From positions 4,393 to 28,995 of the forward strand of contig DBXQ01000084.1 in assembly GCA_002309955.1 (NCBI GenBank): a stretch of DNA of 24,603 nucleotides, given 5' to 3'. This document shows positions 1 to 8,757 of this stretch, in pieces (the first letter of the stretch is position 1; the number at the start of each line of letters is the position of its first letter). The notes under the pieces are model-generated. The model did not search any database. It was not told where the DNA came from and was given only the letters and a program-made list of their open reading frames with translations. The stretch is from Bacteroidales bacterium UBA1208 (GTDB lineage: Bacteria > Bacteroidota > Bacteroidia > Bacteroidales > P3). A program made the position numbers and the translations under genes.

Positions 1-360
1 CTGCTCGAAACAAATACTAATCTGACATAAACCCTAATGACCGATTTGGGATAAATGGCACTACCAAAATCCAAACATAGTTTTTCGTTCGCTCCGTCCA
101 CCTCACTTCTCCATTCCATATACCTTCATTTATCCTTTGCAAATAGGAGAACGATGGGAGAACGATGGGAGAACAAGCGAAGGTAGGACTATGCACAAAC
201 CGTCCAAAATCCCTTTCATCACAGCTTGACCTGCACATAATGACTCGGAGGGAAGGGAGTATGCACGGCCTCGACAACAACGACTCTATCCTCTATACAT
301 TACCTGAATCAAAGACAGCTACAGAATAGCTCCCTATTGCTGCGGCATGTCGGTCTGCGA
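1..360. other. Non-coding left edge
   Basis: No credible gene is seen. A minus-strand open frame at 17-280 runs through low-complexity repeat sequence and has no recognisable family features. The stretch contains one copy of a dispersed repeat with three 11-bp units at 146-178 (listed separately). No clear terminator with a U-tract was found downstream of the RNase Z stop; a 5-bp hairpin at 317-331 is too weak to call. Confidence 0.6.
103..187 (+). repeat. Dispersed intergenic repeat, copy 1
   Basis: The core is three consecutive 11-bp units: GGAGAACGATG (146-156), GGAGAACGATG (157-167) and GGAGAACAAGC (168-178). They are preceded by TCCTTTG (133-139) and followed by GAAGG. The same three units in the same order, with the same TCCTTTG flank, occur reverse-complemented at about 17277-17327. 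The flank at 111-139 also resembles the other copy, with small gaps. Both copies are intergenic, so this is probably a chromosomal repeat family rather than coding sequence. The outer limits are approximate. Confidence 0.75.
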
Positions 361-1179
361 TTAATAGCTTACCTCATATCGGCCGCCGTCGGCTGCAATG
401 AGGGCGTTGGGGAATATTGCCTGAGCCTCGGCAAGCAACAATTCGGGGTCTTTGAAACGGGCACTGATGTGGGTGAGCAGCAGTTGCCCCACATGGGCTT
501 TCTGCGCCATGGTGGCAGCCATGGCAGTGGTGCAATGGAGTTTCTCGGTGGCCACTGCTGTGAAGGCCTGGTTGAATGTGCTCTCCATGCACAAGAGGTT
601 CACGCCCTCGATAAAAGGCAGGATTGACTCGATGTAGGTGGTGTCGCTGCAGTAGGCATAACGGCGCGGGGGATTGTTGCCTCTGGGCTTTTCTTCAACC
701 AAAAAGCCATAGGTAGGCACAGAATGAAGCAGCGGAAAGGCGTACACCCTGCATAATGGGGTTTCGAACAGCAGCTGCATCCCTTCGGTGAAAGAGAGTT
801 CATGATAGTTCAGTTCGAACTCGATATGGCTTCCCGACACCTGCATCAACAGGTTCATGGCATCGCGTATGCCGGCAGGGGCATAGATATCGACGGGCTG
901 AGTACGCCCACAGAGGTGCATGCTGCTGACAAGCCCCGGCAGACCAAAGAAATGGTCGCCGTGGAGATGGGTTATACAAATATGGGATATGCCTTGCATC
1001 TTTTGATGGTAGATGCGCAGTTGGGTCTGTGTGTTCTCGCCACAATCCATCAATATCCGGAGCCCATTCACATTCACCACCTGTCCGCTGCAATGGCGGG
1101 CGACAGTGGGGAGGGCGGCTCCCGAACCCAATATGGTAGTATAGAAATTCAATGTGTTTTTAATTGGCGTAATAGACAA
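361..1179 (-). CDS. rnz: Ribonuclease Z (short form)
   Basis: Metallo-beta-lactamase-fold endonuclease expected to cut the 3' trailer from tRNA precursors, acting in the cytoplasm with two zinc ions. The 272 residues carry the family motifs in order: LGSGAALPT near the N-terminus, the zinc motif HLHGDH (71-76), a histidine at 152 before YGF, YCSDT (176-180, metal-bridging Asp), MESTF (Glu199) and HISARF (His237). The segment between GFLVEEK and YAYCSDT is only about nine residues. From memory, relatives of about 300 residues carry some 40 residues there, in the region of the tRNA-binding arm. The start overlaps the end of the DUF4831 gene by 20 bp, so it is probably the third gene of a minus-strand operon. 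No other Met precedes the conserved LGSG strand. Confidence 0.88.
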   Translation of the reverse strand: MSITPIKNTLNFYTTILGSGAALPTVARHCSGQVVNVNGLRILMDCGENTQTQLRIYHQKMQGISHICITHLHGDHFFGLPGLVSSMHLCGRTQPVDIYAPAGIRDAMNLLMQVSGSHIEFELNYHELSFTEGMQLLFETPLCRVYAFPLLHSVPTYGFLVEEKPRGNNPPRRYAYCSDTTYIESILPFIEGVNLLCMESTFNQAFTAVATEKLHCTTAMAATMAQKAHVGQLLLTHISARFKDPELLLAEAQAIFPNALIAADGGRYEVSY

Positions 1180-2287
1180 TGGCTCCCGTTGTGGGGTCGA
1201 AGAGGGCTTTGAACTGCTTATGCGGCAAATCGATTACCGGACCGAACTGGGCCACGGGCAGTGTTACTTGATAGTCGAATAGTTCGCACGAGAGAGTGAG
1301 TTGTGCCAGCGAAGGCAGTCTGTATTTGAAATTCCCTTTCAACAGGAAGGCGAGTTTCTTCTGGCTGCGGCTGAATGTGCGGACATTCTGCATTGACCTG
1401 TCCGGCCGCAAGGTGCAGACAACGGGAAGGGCATCGTAGTCGTCGCTTTCGCATATGCCCTCACTGCGGGAGAAATAGAAAAGGATGGATTTTTGAATCG
1501 TGTCGTTGGCACCGGTGGTGGGCTTGGGGTCGATGAAGAAGTGGACTGTCTCCACCACGGGCTTGCCGATAAACTGGGTCATCAGCACGGCCTCTTTTTC
1601 CTCCAGCTGTTTAAGCAGTTCGCGTTTGCCTTCGGGGGTATAGCGATCGGAGAGCGAAATGTCGGCACGGGTATCTTCAAGTTCGGCAATTTCTTCGGCG
1701 GCGGCCTGGGCACGTTGGCGCAACGAACGGGGAGCTTTCTTGGTAGAGAGACCCGAGGGTTGTCCCGGGCGGTCGCCCCGCACGTAGAAAGTGTCGGTGC
1801 GGTCATAGAGATTATAGGTGGGGAGCATTTTGTCGGCCGTGGCATTGTGCAACACAAGTTTGGCGTCCTCCTGCGTTGCTTGGTTCATCTGTATGGCGGG
1901 ACCTGACTGTTCAGCCACCTCTTTGGGGGTCATGCCCACGGCACGGAGCAGATGGCGGTTGTCCACCTGCACAGCAATACCGCTCGGGGTGACGAGGAAA
2001 TAATTGTCGGGGTCGGCGGCAACAGTATAGGAGGTCTGCACATTCTGGATGCGATAAGGTTTCTCCACGTCGAAATTGTCGAGTGCAAGCATTTCCGAGG
2101 CATACTCGCTATAAACCGCTTCGGAGAGGTCGTAATAAAGATAAGTCACGTCGACACAAATCTGCGTGCGGGGCAAGGCATAGAAAAGACCTTCGCCCAT
2201 GGTGTTGCCATTTCGCACAGGGGTGACTGAATAGCATCCCGCAAAAAATGCGGCACAAGCTATGATTAAAGGTAATTTGCGAAGCAT
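1160..2287 (-). CDS. DUF4831 family lipoprotein
   Basis: A 375-residue predicted lipoprotein with a hydrophobic N-terminus ending in a lipobox (FFAGC, Cys18), so likely exported and lipid-anchored. The body matches what I know of the Bacteroidota DUF4831 family: an early YALPRTQICVDVTY strand, a central segment rich in Ala/Glu/Leu (about 185-235) that looks helical and contains the LEDTRADIS and LLKQLEEKE stretches, then an IGKPV...T strand and a beta-rich C-terminus. Its biochemical function is unknown. It lies 19 nt downstream of the symporter gene and overlaps the RNase Z gene, which indicates co-transcription. The family call rests on recognition of the pattern only. Confidence 0.75.
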   Translation of the reverse strand: MLRKLPLIIACAAFFAGCYSVTPVRNGNTMGEGLFYALPRTQICVDVTYLYYDLSEAVYSEYASEMLALDNFDVEKPYRIQNVQTSYTVAADPDNYFLVTPSGIAVQVDNRHLLRAVGMTPKEVAEQSGPAIQMNQATQEDAKLVLHNATADKMLPTYNLYDRTDTFYVRGDRPGQPSGLSTKKAPRSLRQRAQAAAEEIAELEDTRADISLSDRYTPEGKRELLKQLEEKEAVLMTQFIGKPVVETVHFFIDPKPTTGANDTIQKSILFYFSRSEGICESDDYDALPVVCTLRPDRSMQNVRTFSRSQKKLAFLLKGNFKYRLPSLAQLTLSCELFDYQVTLPVAQFGPVIDLPHKQFKALFDPTTGAIVYYAN

Positions 2288-2306
2288 AAATCTGTTTTGT
2301 TATTTC

Positions 2307-3770
2307 TTATTGATTGTTTTTCTTTTCACGTATGGCCATCAGACCGAGGAATGTGAGCAGACCGTTGACCAGAAGGATTTCGAAACCGAAATGATAGCCA
2401 GTCCAGAGAGGCATATACCTCTTCAATTCGAACGACAATACGGGTGCCAACACCGCCACCACGGGAACCCAGCGGTCTTTTACCTTCTGCTTGGTGAACA
2501 GGCCGAAAGTATACAAGCCAAGCAACGGGCCGTAGGTGAAGCCGGCGATGTCGAACAGTGTGTCGATAAGCGACTGGGTGTGGAACGGTCGGAAGGCCAC
2601 TATCACCAACAGGTACAACAGAGCAAAGCCTACGTGTACCCAACGGCGCAACCGCACTGAAGCTTTGGTATCCTCACGGCGGTCAAAGCCAAGGAAGTCG
2701 TAGCAAAAGGTGGTGGTCAAGGCTGTGAGGGTGCCGTCTGCACTTGAGTAGCCTGCGGCAACCATGCCAATGATAAACACCACGGCAGTAAAAGGACTCA
2801 AATGGAATGCTATCGACGGGAAAATTTTGTCGCCCATTACCATTCCCTTCGCGTCGACAGCCAATTCGAAGCCTGTGCTCTGGGCATAGGCTATCAAGGC
2901 GGCTCCCAGGCAGAGGAATATCAGATTGACGATGATAAAGAGGCCGCTGCTTGTCATGACGTTCTTTTGGGCATCGCGGAGCGTCTTGCAAGTCAAGTTT
3001 TTTTGCATCATGTCTTGATCCAGACCCGTCATGGTGATGGTGATGAACATGCCGCTGAGGATTTGTTTCCAGTAATACTTGCCCGCCGAGGGGTCGGTTT
3101 CGAAGACACGGGTATAGCCTGCTTCGGCCGAGCGGCGCAGCAACTGGGGCAGCGATACATCGAGCTCGTTGAGAATGGCCACGACGGTGGCGATGGCCGC
3201 CAAGAGCAGAAAGGTGGTCTGCAACATGTCGGTCCAAACCACTGTCTTTACCCCTCCGCGGAAGGTATAAAGCAATATGATGAAAATAAACACTACGGCA
3301 ATGGCCCAAAAGGGGAAGCCCCAGCCCCGGAAAACAAACTCATACAACACAAACACTACTAAATACATGCGCAATGCCGAGCCCATCAATCTCGAAATGA
3401 TGAAGAACAAAGCACCTGTCCGCTCTGAGGTCACACCGAAACGCTGCTCCAAATAGCTATATATAGAGGTGAGATTCAGTTTATAATACAGCGGTAAAAG
3501 CACGAGGGCTATCACGGCATAGCCCAGCACATAGCCGAAAACCAATGGCATATAGGTGAACTGGCCGTAATACACTCCGCCCGGGACGGAGAGAAATGTC
3601 ACCCCTGAGAGTGAGGCTCCAATCATGCCATACGCCACCACCGGCCAGGGCGATTTGCGTTGTCCGCGGAAAAAGGCATCGTTGCCCGACGTCTTGCGCG
3701 ACGACAACCACATCACAGCGAAAAGCAGCACAGTGTAGGCCACAAAACAGATTAGGACAATAGTTTCCAC
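2307..3770 (-). CDS. Sodium:solute symporter (SSS family)
   Basis: Inner-membrane Na+-coupled transporter of 487 residues with about 13 hydrophobic segments. Family features include the conserved region GASLSGVTFLSVPG (51-64) in the first broken-helix region, YLEQRFG (106-112), and a later GYSSADGTLTALTTTF segment that resembles the Na+-binding helix of SSS proteins. The substrate cannot be read from sequence. It is the first gene of a minus-strand operon with DUF4831 and rnz. A -7 box, TATCTTTG on the minus strand at 3796-3803, lies 26 nt before the ATG. The C-terminus ends with a short basic tail after the last membrane segment. Confidence 0.9.
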   Translation of the reverse strand: METIVLICFVAYTVLLFAVMWLSSRKTSGNDAFFRGQRKSPWPVVAYGMIGASLSGVTFLSVPGGVYYGQFTYMPLVFGYVLGYAVIALVLLPLYYKLNLTSIYSYLEQRFGVTSERTGALFFIISRLMGSALRMYLVVFVLYEFVFRGWGFPFWAIAVVFIFIILLYTFRGGVKTVVWTDMLQTTFLLLAAIATVVAILNELDVSLPQLLRRSAEAGYTRVFETDPSAGKYYWKQILSGMFITITMTGLDQDMMQKNLTCKTLRDAQKNVMTSSGLFIIVNLIFLCLGAALIAYAQSTGFELAVDAKGMVMGDKIFPSIAFHLSPFTAVVFIIGMVAAGYSSADGTLTALTTTFCYDFLGFDRREDTKASVRLRRWVHVGFALLYLLVIVAFRPFHTQSLIDTLFDIAGFTYGPLLGLYTFGLFTKQKVKDRWVPVVAVLAPVLSFELKRYMPLWTGYHFGFEILLVNGLLTFLGLMAIREKKNNQ

Positions 3771-3795
3771 TATTTCTTTAATTTTTTTTGCTGTG

Positions 3796-3803
3796 CAAAG
3801 ATA
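3796..3803 (-). promoter_or_regulatory. -7 box for symporter operon
   Basis: TATCTTTG read on the minus strand, followed by C, matches the Bacteroidota -7 consensus TAnnTTTG. It lies 26 nt upstream of the symporter ATG at 3770. Confidence 0.7.
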
Positions 3804-3833
3804 CTAAATTTTTTCCATTTCCGTTTTTTTTTG

Positions 3834-3841
3834 TACCTTTG
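3834..3841 (+). promoter_or_regulatory. -7 box for the gene at 3906
   Basis: TACCTTTG matches TAnnTTTG and predicts a 5' leader of about 55-60 nt before the ATG at 3906. It sits back-to-back with the box at 3796-3803, with 30 nt between the two. Confidence 0.7.
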
Positions 3842-3905
3842 AACTCGAAAAATAGAGTAAAAATACATTAAAAAGCAAGTACAACACATTAGTATAAAGC
3901 ATATT

Positions 3906-4787
3906 ATGAAAAATAAGCAAGTTCTGACGATAGCTCTATTCTTGGGATTTGCAGGTTGTTTGGCGGCACAAAACAACGACAATCTGCGTGGTCGTATCAA
4001 TGACCGACCCACCCAAGCGGTTCAGCGTCGCCCTAACGCTCCCCAGAAAAACGATCAACGGATGCCCGAACAGTTGTCCGACTGCCAACGCGACGGTTTG
4101 CACGGTGAAGTCAAAAATGTCCTCTCTGTCATGTACGAGGCCGACAGCCGTGCCAACAATGCCGGCCGCGGCAGTATACTTGAGCGCCTCAAAACCGTCT
4201 ACAACCAAAAAGGACAACGGCGTAGCCAGTCGTACCTCTCAAACGAGGAGGACATGATTTTCAAAACCAAATACAAACATGACGACTTCGGCCTTGTCAC
4301 CCTCGAACATATCCTCGACCCTGACGAGAATGTTATCGGCCGTACCTACTATTTATACGATCCTGACCTTATCCTTACAGAAGTATACATCGAAGATGAG
4401 GAACGTCAGATAGAGAGCCGTGTGCTCTATAAATACGATGCTCAGGGTCGTCTCAGCCAACTTAGCTACAACGACCATGAGAACAACGTCTTCCGTCGCG
4501 AAATATATATCTATGGCGAGAACGACAACATTTACAAGACGGTAGTCTTCAACGCCAAAGGCCAGAAGGTGCAAGAGATTCGCTATGAGTATGACGAACA
4601 CAACGAGCCCATCAGCTCTACCCTTTTCGACTACTACGAAGATCCTAACGAACCGGAACTCACTATCACTCTTTACGAATACCGCTACGATGAAGAGGGC
4701 AACTGGGTAACCCGTTACGAGTATCAGCTTGAAAACAACAAGAAGATTCCCGTTTATATTGTTGAGCGCGACATAAAATATTACTAA
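3906..4787 (+). CDS. Secreted Tyr-rich hypothetical protein
   Basis: A 293-residue protein with a Sec signal peptide (MKNK, then a hydrophobic stretch, probable cleavage after LAA before QNND). A short disordered, Arg/Asn/Pro-rich region (about 25-60) follows. From about residue 105 the protein is built from loosely repeated beta units with a Tyr/Asp pattern, such as KYDAQGRLSQLSY, YIYGENDNIYKTV and YEYDEHNEP, which resemble YD/RHS-type strands. No catalytic motif and no T9SS sorting domain are visible. It is probably periplasmic or surface-associated. A strong -7 box lies upstream and a perfect-stem terminator follows the stop, so it is a single-gene unit. I do not recognise a specific family. 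Confidence 0.8.
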   Translation: MKNKQVLTIALFLGFAGCLAAQNNDNLRGRINDRPTQAVQRRPNAPQKNDQRMPEQLSDCQRDGLHGEVKNVLSVMYEADSRANNAGRGSILERLKTVYNQKGQRRSQSYLSNEEDMIFKTKYKHDDFGLVTLEHILDPDENVIGRTYYLYDPDLILTEVYIEDEERQIESRVLYKYDAQGRLSQLSYNDHENNVFRREIYIYGENDNIYKTVVFNAKGQKVQEIRYEYDEHNEPISSTLFDYYEDPNEPELTITLYEYRYDEEGNWVTRYEYQLENNKKIPVYIVERDIKYY

Positions 4788-4818
4788 TAAATAGATATAC
4801 ACAGCCCTACCATAAAGA

Positions 4819-4862
4819 ACGAGGGTGTCCCATAAGTTTTGGGACACCCTCGTTGTTTTTTG
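4819..4862 (+). terminator. Rho-independent terminator
   Basis: Perfect 14-bp stem (4819-4832 with 4840-4853) around a 7-nt loop, followed on the plus strand by TGTTTTTT. It terminates the gene at 3906-4787. On the minus strand the hairpin is followed by a weaker TCTTTATG tail, so it may also stop the converging lipoprotein gene. Confidence 0.92.
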
Positions 4863-4934
4863 GAGTGGAGGGAAAAGGAAGTGGCCTGAGTGGAGACTTT
4901 CCGCTCAGGCCACAATCTTGGCGATAATGAAACG

Positions 4935-5315
4935 CTACTGAACCTTGGTCATCACGATGTCGCGCAAGGAGAAGTTCAACGACAAGGTGTTGCCGTTGAC
5001 TTTGAAAGTCAAGCGATACTCGGTAGTGTCGCCTTCATTGCACAGCAGTCCCACTCCTTCGCCGTCTTTGTAGGTGTAGGTGCCTTTCATCACGAAATCT
5101 GTACCGTCCACATTTCTTGTAAAGGTCATTTCATTGTTTTGTCCGAAGGTGACAGTGTAGATTACTTTGACCCCATAATAGGTTGCGTCTTGCTCGTTGA
5201 CGAGCTGCCATTTAGTGCCTGCAAGGGAATTGTCCTCCTTGTCCTTACTGCATGAGGACATGGTCATCATTGTGGCAGTTGCCACAAAAAACAAGAGTAA
5301 TTTAATTGCTTTCAT
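4935..5315 (-). CDS. Small lipoprotein, lipocalin-like
   Basis: A 126-residue predicted lipoprotein. The N-terminal hydrophobic segment ends at a clear lipobox (MSSC, Cys22), followed by the Lys/Asp/Glu-rich stretch SKDKEDN. The rest (about 30-126) is a run of short beta strands starting with GTKWQLV and including IYTVTFGQNNEMTF, GTYTY and EYRLTFKVNGNTLSLNF, a pattern typical of small lipocalin-like domains in Bacteroidota. No function can be assigned. No convincing TAnnTTTG box was found in the 80 bases upstream. It converges with the gene at 3906-4787. Confidence 0.8.
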   Translation of the reverse strand: MKAIKLLLFFVATATMMTMSSCSKDKEDNSLAGTKWQLVNEQDATYYGVKVIYTVTFGQNNEMTFTRNVDGTDFVMKGTYTYKDGEGVGLLCNEGDTTEYRLTFKVNGNTLSLNFSLRDIVMTKVQ

Positions 5316-5521
5316 TGTTGTGTGTTTTTAAATAGATAATTATTGTTAACATTTCTATATTTTCATTAACGCAGAACTGCATATTTTATTGTGTCACTAT
5401 TCCTCATAATACAATTGACGACAGCAGGGCAACGTCCAAACAGCAAACCGAAGGCAATTCGGGAAAGGGTTTTAGGTCAATAAAAGGCCTACTTCCTATG
5501 AGGGTGGGTATGGAAGGAAAT

Positions 5522-5560
5522 AAAGAAGACAGCCAGCCAATGAGCCGGACTGTCTTCTTT
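5522..5560 (-). terminator. Hairpin downstream of C10 protease gene
   Basis: 11-bp perfect stem (5522-5532 with 5550-5560) enclosing a 17-nt loop, 21 bases past the end of the protease gene. On the minus strand the stem ends in TTT and continues ATTTCCTTCC, a modest pyrimidine tail, so it is a likely terminator of the protease transcript. Confidence 0.65.
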
Positions 5561-5580
5561 CCATACTTCTGACTAATCTA

Positions 5581-8401
5581 TTATTTCACAACAAAACGTG
5601 TTGTAGAGGTGCCACGCTGCGAAGTGTATTGCAACATGTATACCCCCTGTGGCAAGGTACTCACATCAATTGTGACTTCGGACGAAGTGGTTTGGCACTG
5701 CATTTGTCGACGACCGGTAACGTCAAAAAGTGTAAGCGTGCCGTGGGCGTCGGGAAGGTTTACCGATACAATATGGCGGGTAGGATTAGGATAGACCGTC
5801 AAAGTGGCATCCTCCACATCATCAATGCCTACGTATTGCCATATACGCAAACCTGGTATTCCAATTGTTGGGTTATCGGAACCGGCTTCTTTACGAAGAC
5901 GAATAGCTATACGCACAGGGTTGCCTTGATTATATTGAGAAAGGTTGACGGGCTGAGTGGTAGCGGCAATTGTATCGGTAATAGGAAGGAGGTAGATGGT
6001 GGTGAAGTCGCTGCTGTCAATACCTCCTCCTTGCGATATTTCCACAGTGACAATGCTGCCCCTGGGTGTTACGTGTTTGACTTCAAGCATTATAGTCCCG
6101 TCGCCACTTAAGTCGAAAAGAGGCGAAATGTAGCGGTCGTCTGTTCCGTCAAAAATCAATGCGGCAAAATAATCAGGCTGGAGGTGATAATAGCCCTCGC
6201 TCTCACCGTAGGAGACAGTTTGCCAACAGACTCTTAGAGGCTCATCAGTTTCATCGTAGTTGATGACGTAGGGGTAAGTGCTGACGGGAGTGACACAGTC
6301 AGCTGCAAGTATTGTATCACCTACCACAGTACTGCCAACAGGGCTTTCGATACGTGCTTCGACGACATGTCGCCCCCACATTGTTCCAGACAAGAAAGGC
6401 TGAGTCAGAAACGGTAGAATAGTAATCGGCGTCATGGAAATCCCATTCCACTGTGCTTACCGTGCTATGCAGAAGTTCCAACTCGACCGTATCACCGACA
6501 TTGCACGTTTCGGGAAGGACAAAAAAAGCCGAGGGGGTGAGCTGTGTGTCTACAATCGAGTCGGTAGTTGTGACACACCTAATGAACCAACAGATTGAGG
6601 TATCGTTCCACCGTGAAGCATCCTGAATCTGATTCAAATGTATCCAAGAGTTTCCATTGTCGGTTGAAATCCAATTACCTTCAGGAATATTAAGATCCGG
6701 GGCACCCATGTATGAAGTCATTTCATCCCTCAAAAAACGTACCGTAATCCACAGATTATTGTTGGTATCTATAGGAACAGGTGTTTCGAAGTGCAAACGA
6801 TTCCAGCTCAAACGATCGGACTGAATCGTACCGGGTTGAGTATACACAACAGGGCCAGGGGCATCATCGCCACCACTATGGACGTATATGACATAGTCAC
6901 CAAAGTAATGAAATAAATCGACTGCAGTGAGATATTTGTGTCCAGCCAAATAATATGCAGGCAGTTTAATGCCTATCCGAGTTGATTTGTTTATATTGAA
7001 CACGCCTTGTTGTCTGGTATTGACACCTGTATAGGACAACACGTCACCGTCTTCGGCAAGGTTTTTATTGAAGATGGCAGTAAGGCTGACATCATGGGCG
7101 AGAATAGGATAAGGATTGATGTTGACCCCATTGCTCCAACGTAGGAAACGATAGTCATTGGCAGGCGTGGCATTAAGCAAGACAGTGTCGCGATAGTTGT
7201 ATGTTCCTCCACCAGACACACTACCTTTGGAAGGGTCGGCACTTGCAGCAGAAACTGTGCAGGTGGAGCTGCTGCCGTAAAGGGTGTCGGGAACGATGCC
7301 AATGACAGCTTGCTGACCGTAGTTGAAATCGTACTCTAAGGGATTCAGCATTGAGAGGGTGAAATAGCCATCACCAGAACCACCATATCCCCAATTGAAA
7401 TGGAAAAAGCCATTGGTATCGTAGCCATCACAAACAAATTCGTGCCCGCCAACAGGATCATATCCAGAATAGAGAATAGGGCGGCGATGGTCAATCTCAT
7501 TTTTTATCATGGCCTCCCACTCTTCGCCAGTGAAAAAAAACGCTTCACACCTACCATGTCAGGGCTATACTTGAAATAGGTGCGCAGGGCATTTTCGGCA
7601 CATGGGTAATTAAGACCGTAGCTGTACATGATACTGTAGGCGCCACTGCCGCCTTGTGCCAAGGTACCGTAATCCATATTGACCGAGATGCCGCAATGAT
7701 ACATCAATGTCGCCACAGCGGCGACTTGGGCTGAGCTACTGGAAGAGGTTAGGATAGTGGGCATATTTGCCCAGTCGTATGCGGTTTCAAAACTGGCACT
7801 CAGCTCGCCATATTGGTCGGTTAAAATAACTATGCTGACCGACTCCTGTGTCAGGCCAATTCCAATAGTTCATGACTTGTGCCATGGCAGTGGCGACACA
7901 GCCCGTCAACGTTCTTTCTCCATAGAACGTAGGACACATGTCGTTGTAGAATGGTGATTGGTCCCATGTTGTGGTCAGCAACGGCCCTATAATAGAATCA
8001 TATCCGTCAACACCAGACTTGGCCATGCCCTGCTCCTGCCATCCGGAATGAACGGGCAAAGAGGCCTCCTCCATAGCCGCACGTATCTGTTTGTCATAAC
8101 CGTCGAGCCATGCCGCACAATTCGACGGAAGTTTGTCCACATCAATACTTGAACTCAGTGAATAGCCCAATATGGGTTGCACCCGGTAGTCGGCACTCAC
8201 AATGACAAAACCTCCACCCTTAATATCAAACAAGTAGAAGGTCTCGTAGGGTGATTTCATCAATTTAAGCTGCGAATCGCTTTTCAATTGCAAAAAAGCA
8301 GCAGCCTTTCTCGCTGCAACGGTTGCCGGAACTGATTCAGCATTGGCCACAAAACATGACACCGATACAAGTAATGTAATAATTAATAGACTTTTACGCA
8401 T
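5581..8401 (-). pseudogene. C10 (streptopain-type) protease with T9SS sorting domain, three frameshifts
   Basis: Four overlapping reading frames join into one protein of about 939 residues: signal peptide (MRKSLLIITLLVSVSCFVANA), Spi/C10 propeptide (about 25-110), cysteine protease domain with Cys168 in TGCVATAMAQ and His320 in GGHEFVCDGY followed by FHFNWGYGG, an InlB-like repeat (about 383-444), further beta domains including a PKD-like piece, and a C-terminal type A sorting domain beginning VYPNP and ending RFVVK. Frame breaks: an extra G among 7819-7820, the A8 run at 7533-7540 (one base short, or two over), and the C5 run at 6373-6377 (one over). The net correction makes 2820 nt, divisible by three. 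The catalytic residues are intact, so this is either a recent pseudogene or assembly/sequencing error. The start is at 8401, where the signal peptide begins. Confidence 0.85.
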
Positions 8402-8455
8402 AACATTATATATTAGTTTGAAAATATAAATATAATAATAAAAAATAATTGAGGC

Positions 8456-8491
8456 AAAAAAAAACGACAAAGCCACTTGACTTTGTCGTTT
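8456..8491 (-). terminator. Terminator of tRNA-Leu
   Basis: 11-bp perfect stem (8481-8491 with 8462-8472) and an 8-nt loop, directly after the tRNA 3' end. On the minus strand it continues into a run of T (8464-8456). It separates the tRNA from the protease gene downstream. Confidence 0.9.
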
Positions 8492-8494
8492 CTG

Positions 8495-8577
8495 TACCCC
8501 GGGGGGGACTTGAACCCCCACGCCATTGCTGACAGCAGATTTTGAGTCTACCGCGTCTACCATTCCGCCACCAGGGC
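8495..8577 (-). tRNA. tRNA-Leu (anticodon CAA)
   Basis: 83-nt tRNA with a long variable arm, as expected for Leu. Acceptor stem GCCCTGG pairs with CCGGGGT (with a terminal G-T and one internal T-G pair), the discriminator base is A, and CCA is not encoded. The anticodon stem GTAGA/TCTGC encloses the loop CTCAAAA, giving anticodon CAA for UUG codons. The T arm is GGGGG-TTCAAGT-CCCCC. It has its own -7 box upstream and a terminator downstream. Confidence 0.95.
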
Positions 8578-8658
8578 ATTTTGTGGTCGATTATAGAGAA
8601 ACTAAAAGGCATATTTTTCAGCGTTTTTTAGTCCTCATTTCTCTCTCGAAATCGGGTG

Positions 8659-8666
8659 CAAAATTA
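8659..8666 (-). promoter_or_regulatory. -7 box for tRNA-Leu
   Basis: TAATTTTG on the minus strand, followed by C, about 82 nt upstream of the tRNA 5' end. It fits the TAnnTTTG consensus, and a TTTG lies about 20 nt further upstream. Confidence 0.65.
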
Positions 8667-8728
8667 CACACTTTTTTTGACATGACAAATTTTTTTTTCA
8701 AAATAGTGAATATTCAAGAAAAATGTTG

Positions 8729-8736
8729 TATCTTTG
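8729..8736 (+). promoter_or_regulatory. -7 box for prs
   Basis: TATCTTTG followed by C. It covers the TTG at 8734 that could serve as an upstream start codon for prs. That codon lies inside the promoter box, so translation must begin at the ATG at 8758. Confidence 0.8.
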
Positions 8737-8757
8737 CAGTCTCTAAATCAACACAAA

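Noticed and set aside
146..178. Tandem 11-bp units as a CRISPR array
   Set aside because: The units are directly adjacent without spacers, and no cas genes are present.
17..280. Minus-strand open frame of 87 codons at the left edge
   Set aside because: It runs through the 11-bp repeats, has no family features and no promoter or ribosome-binding context.
4353..4847. 164-codon minus-strand frame with hydrophobic stretches
   Set aside because: It is antisense to the secreted Tyr-rich protein gene; its hydrophobic character comes from reading Asp/Tyr/Asn-rich codons in reverse.
8734..8757. Upstream TTG start for prs
   Set aside because: The codon lies inside the -7 box TATCTTTG, so it cannot be in the transcript.
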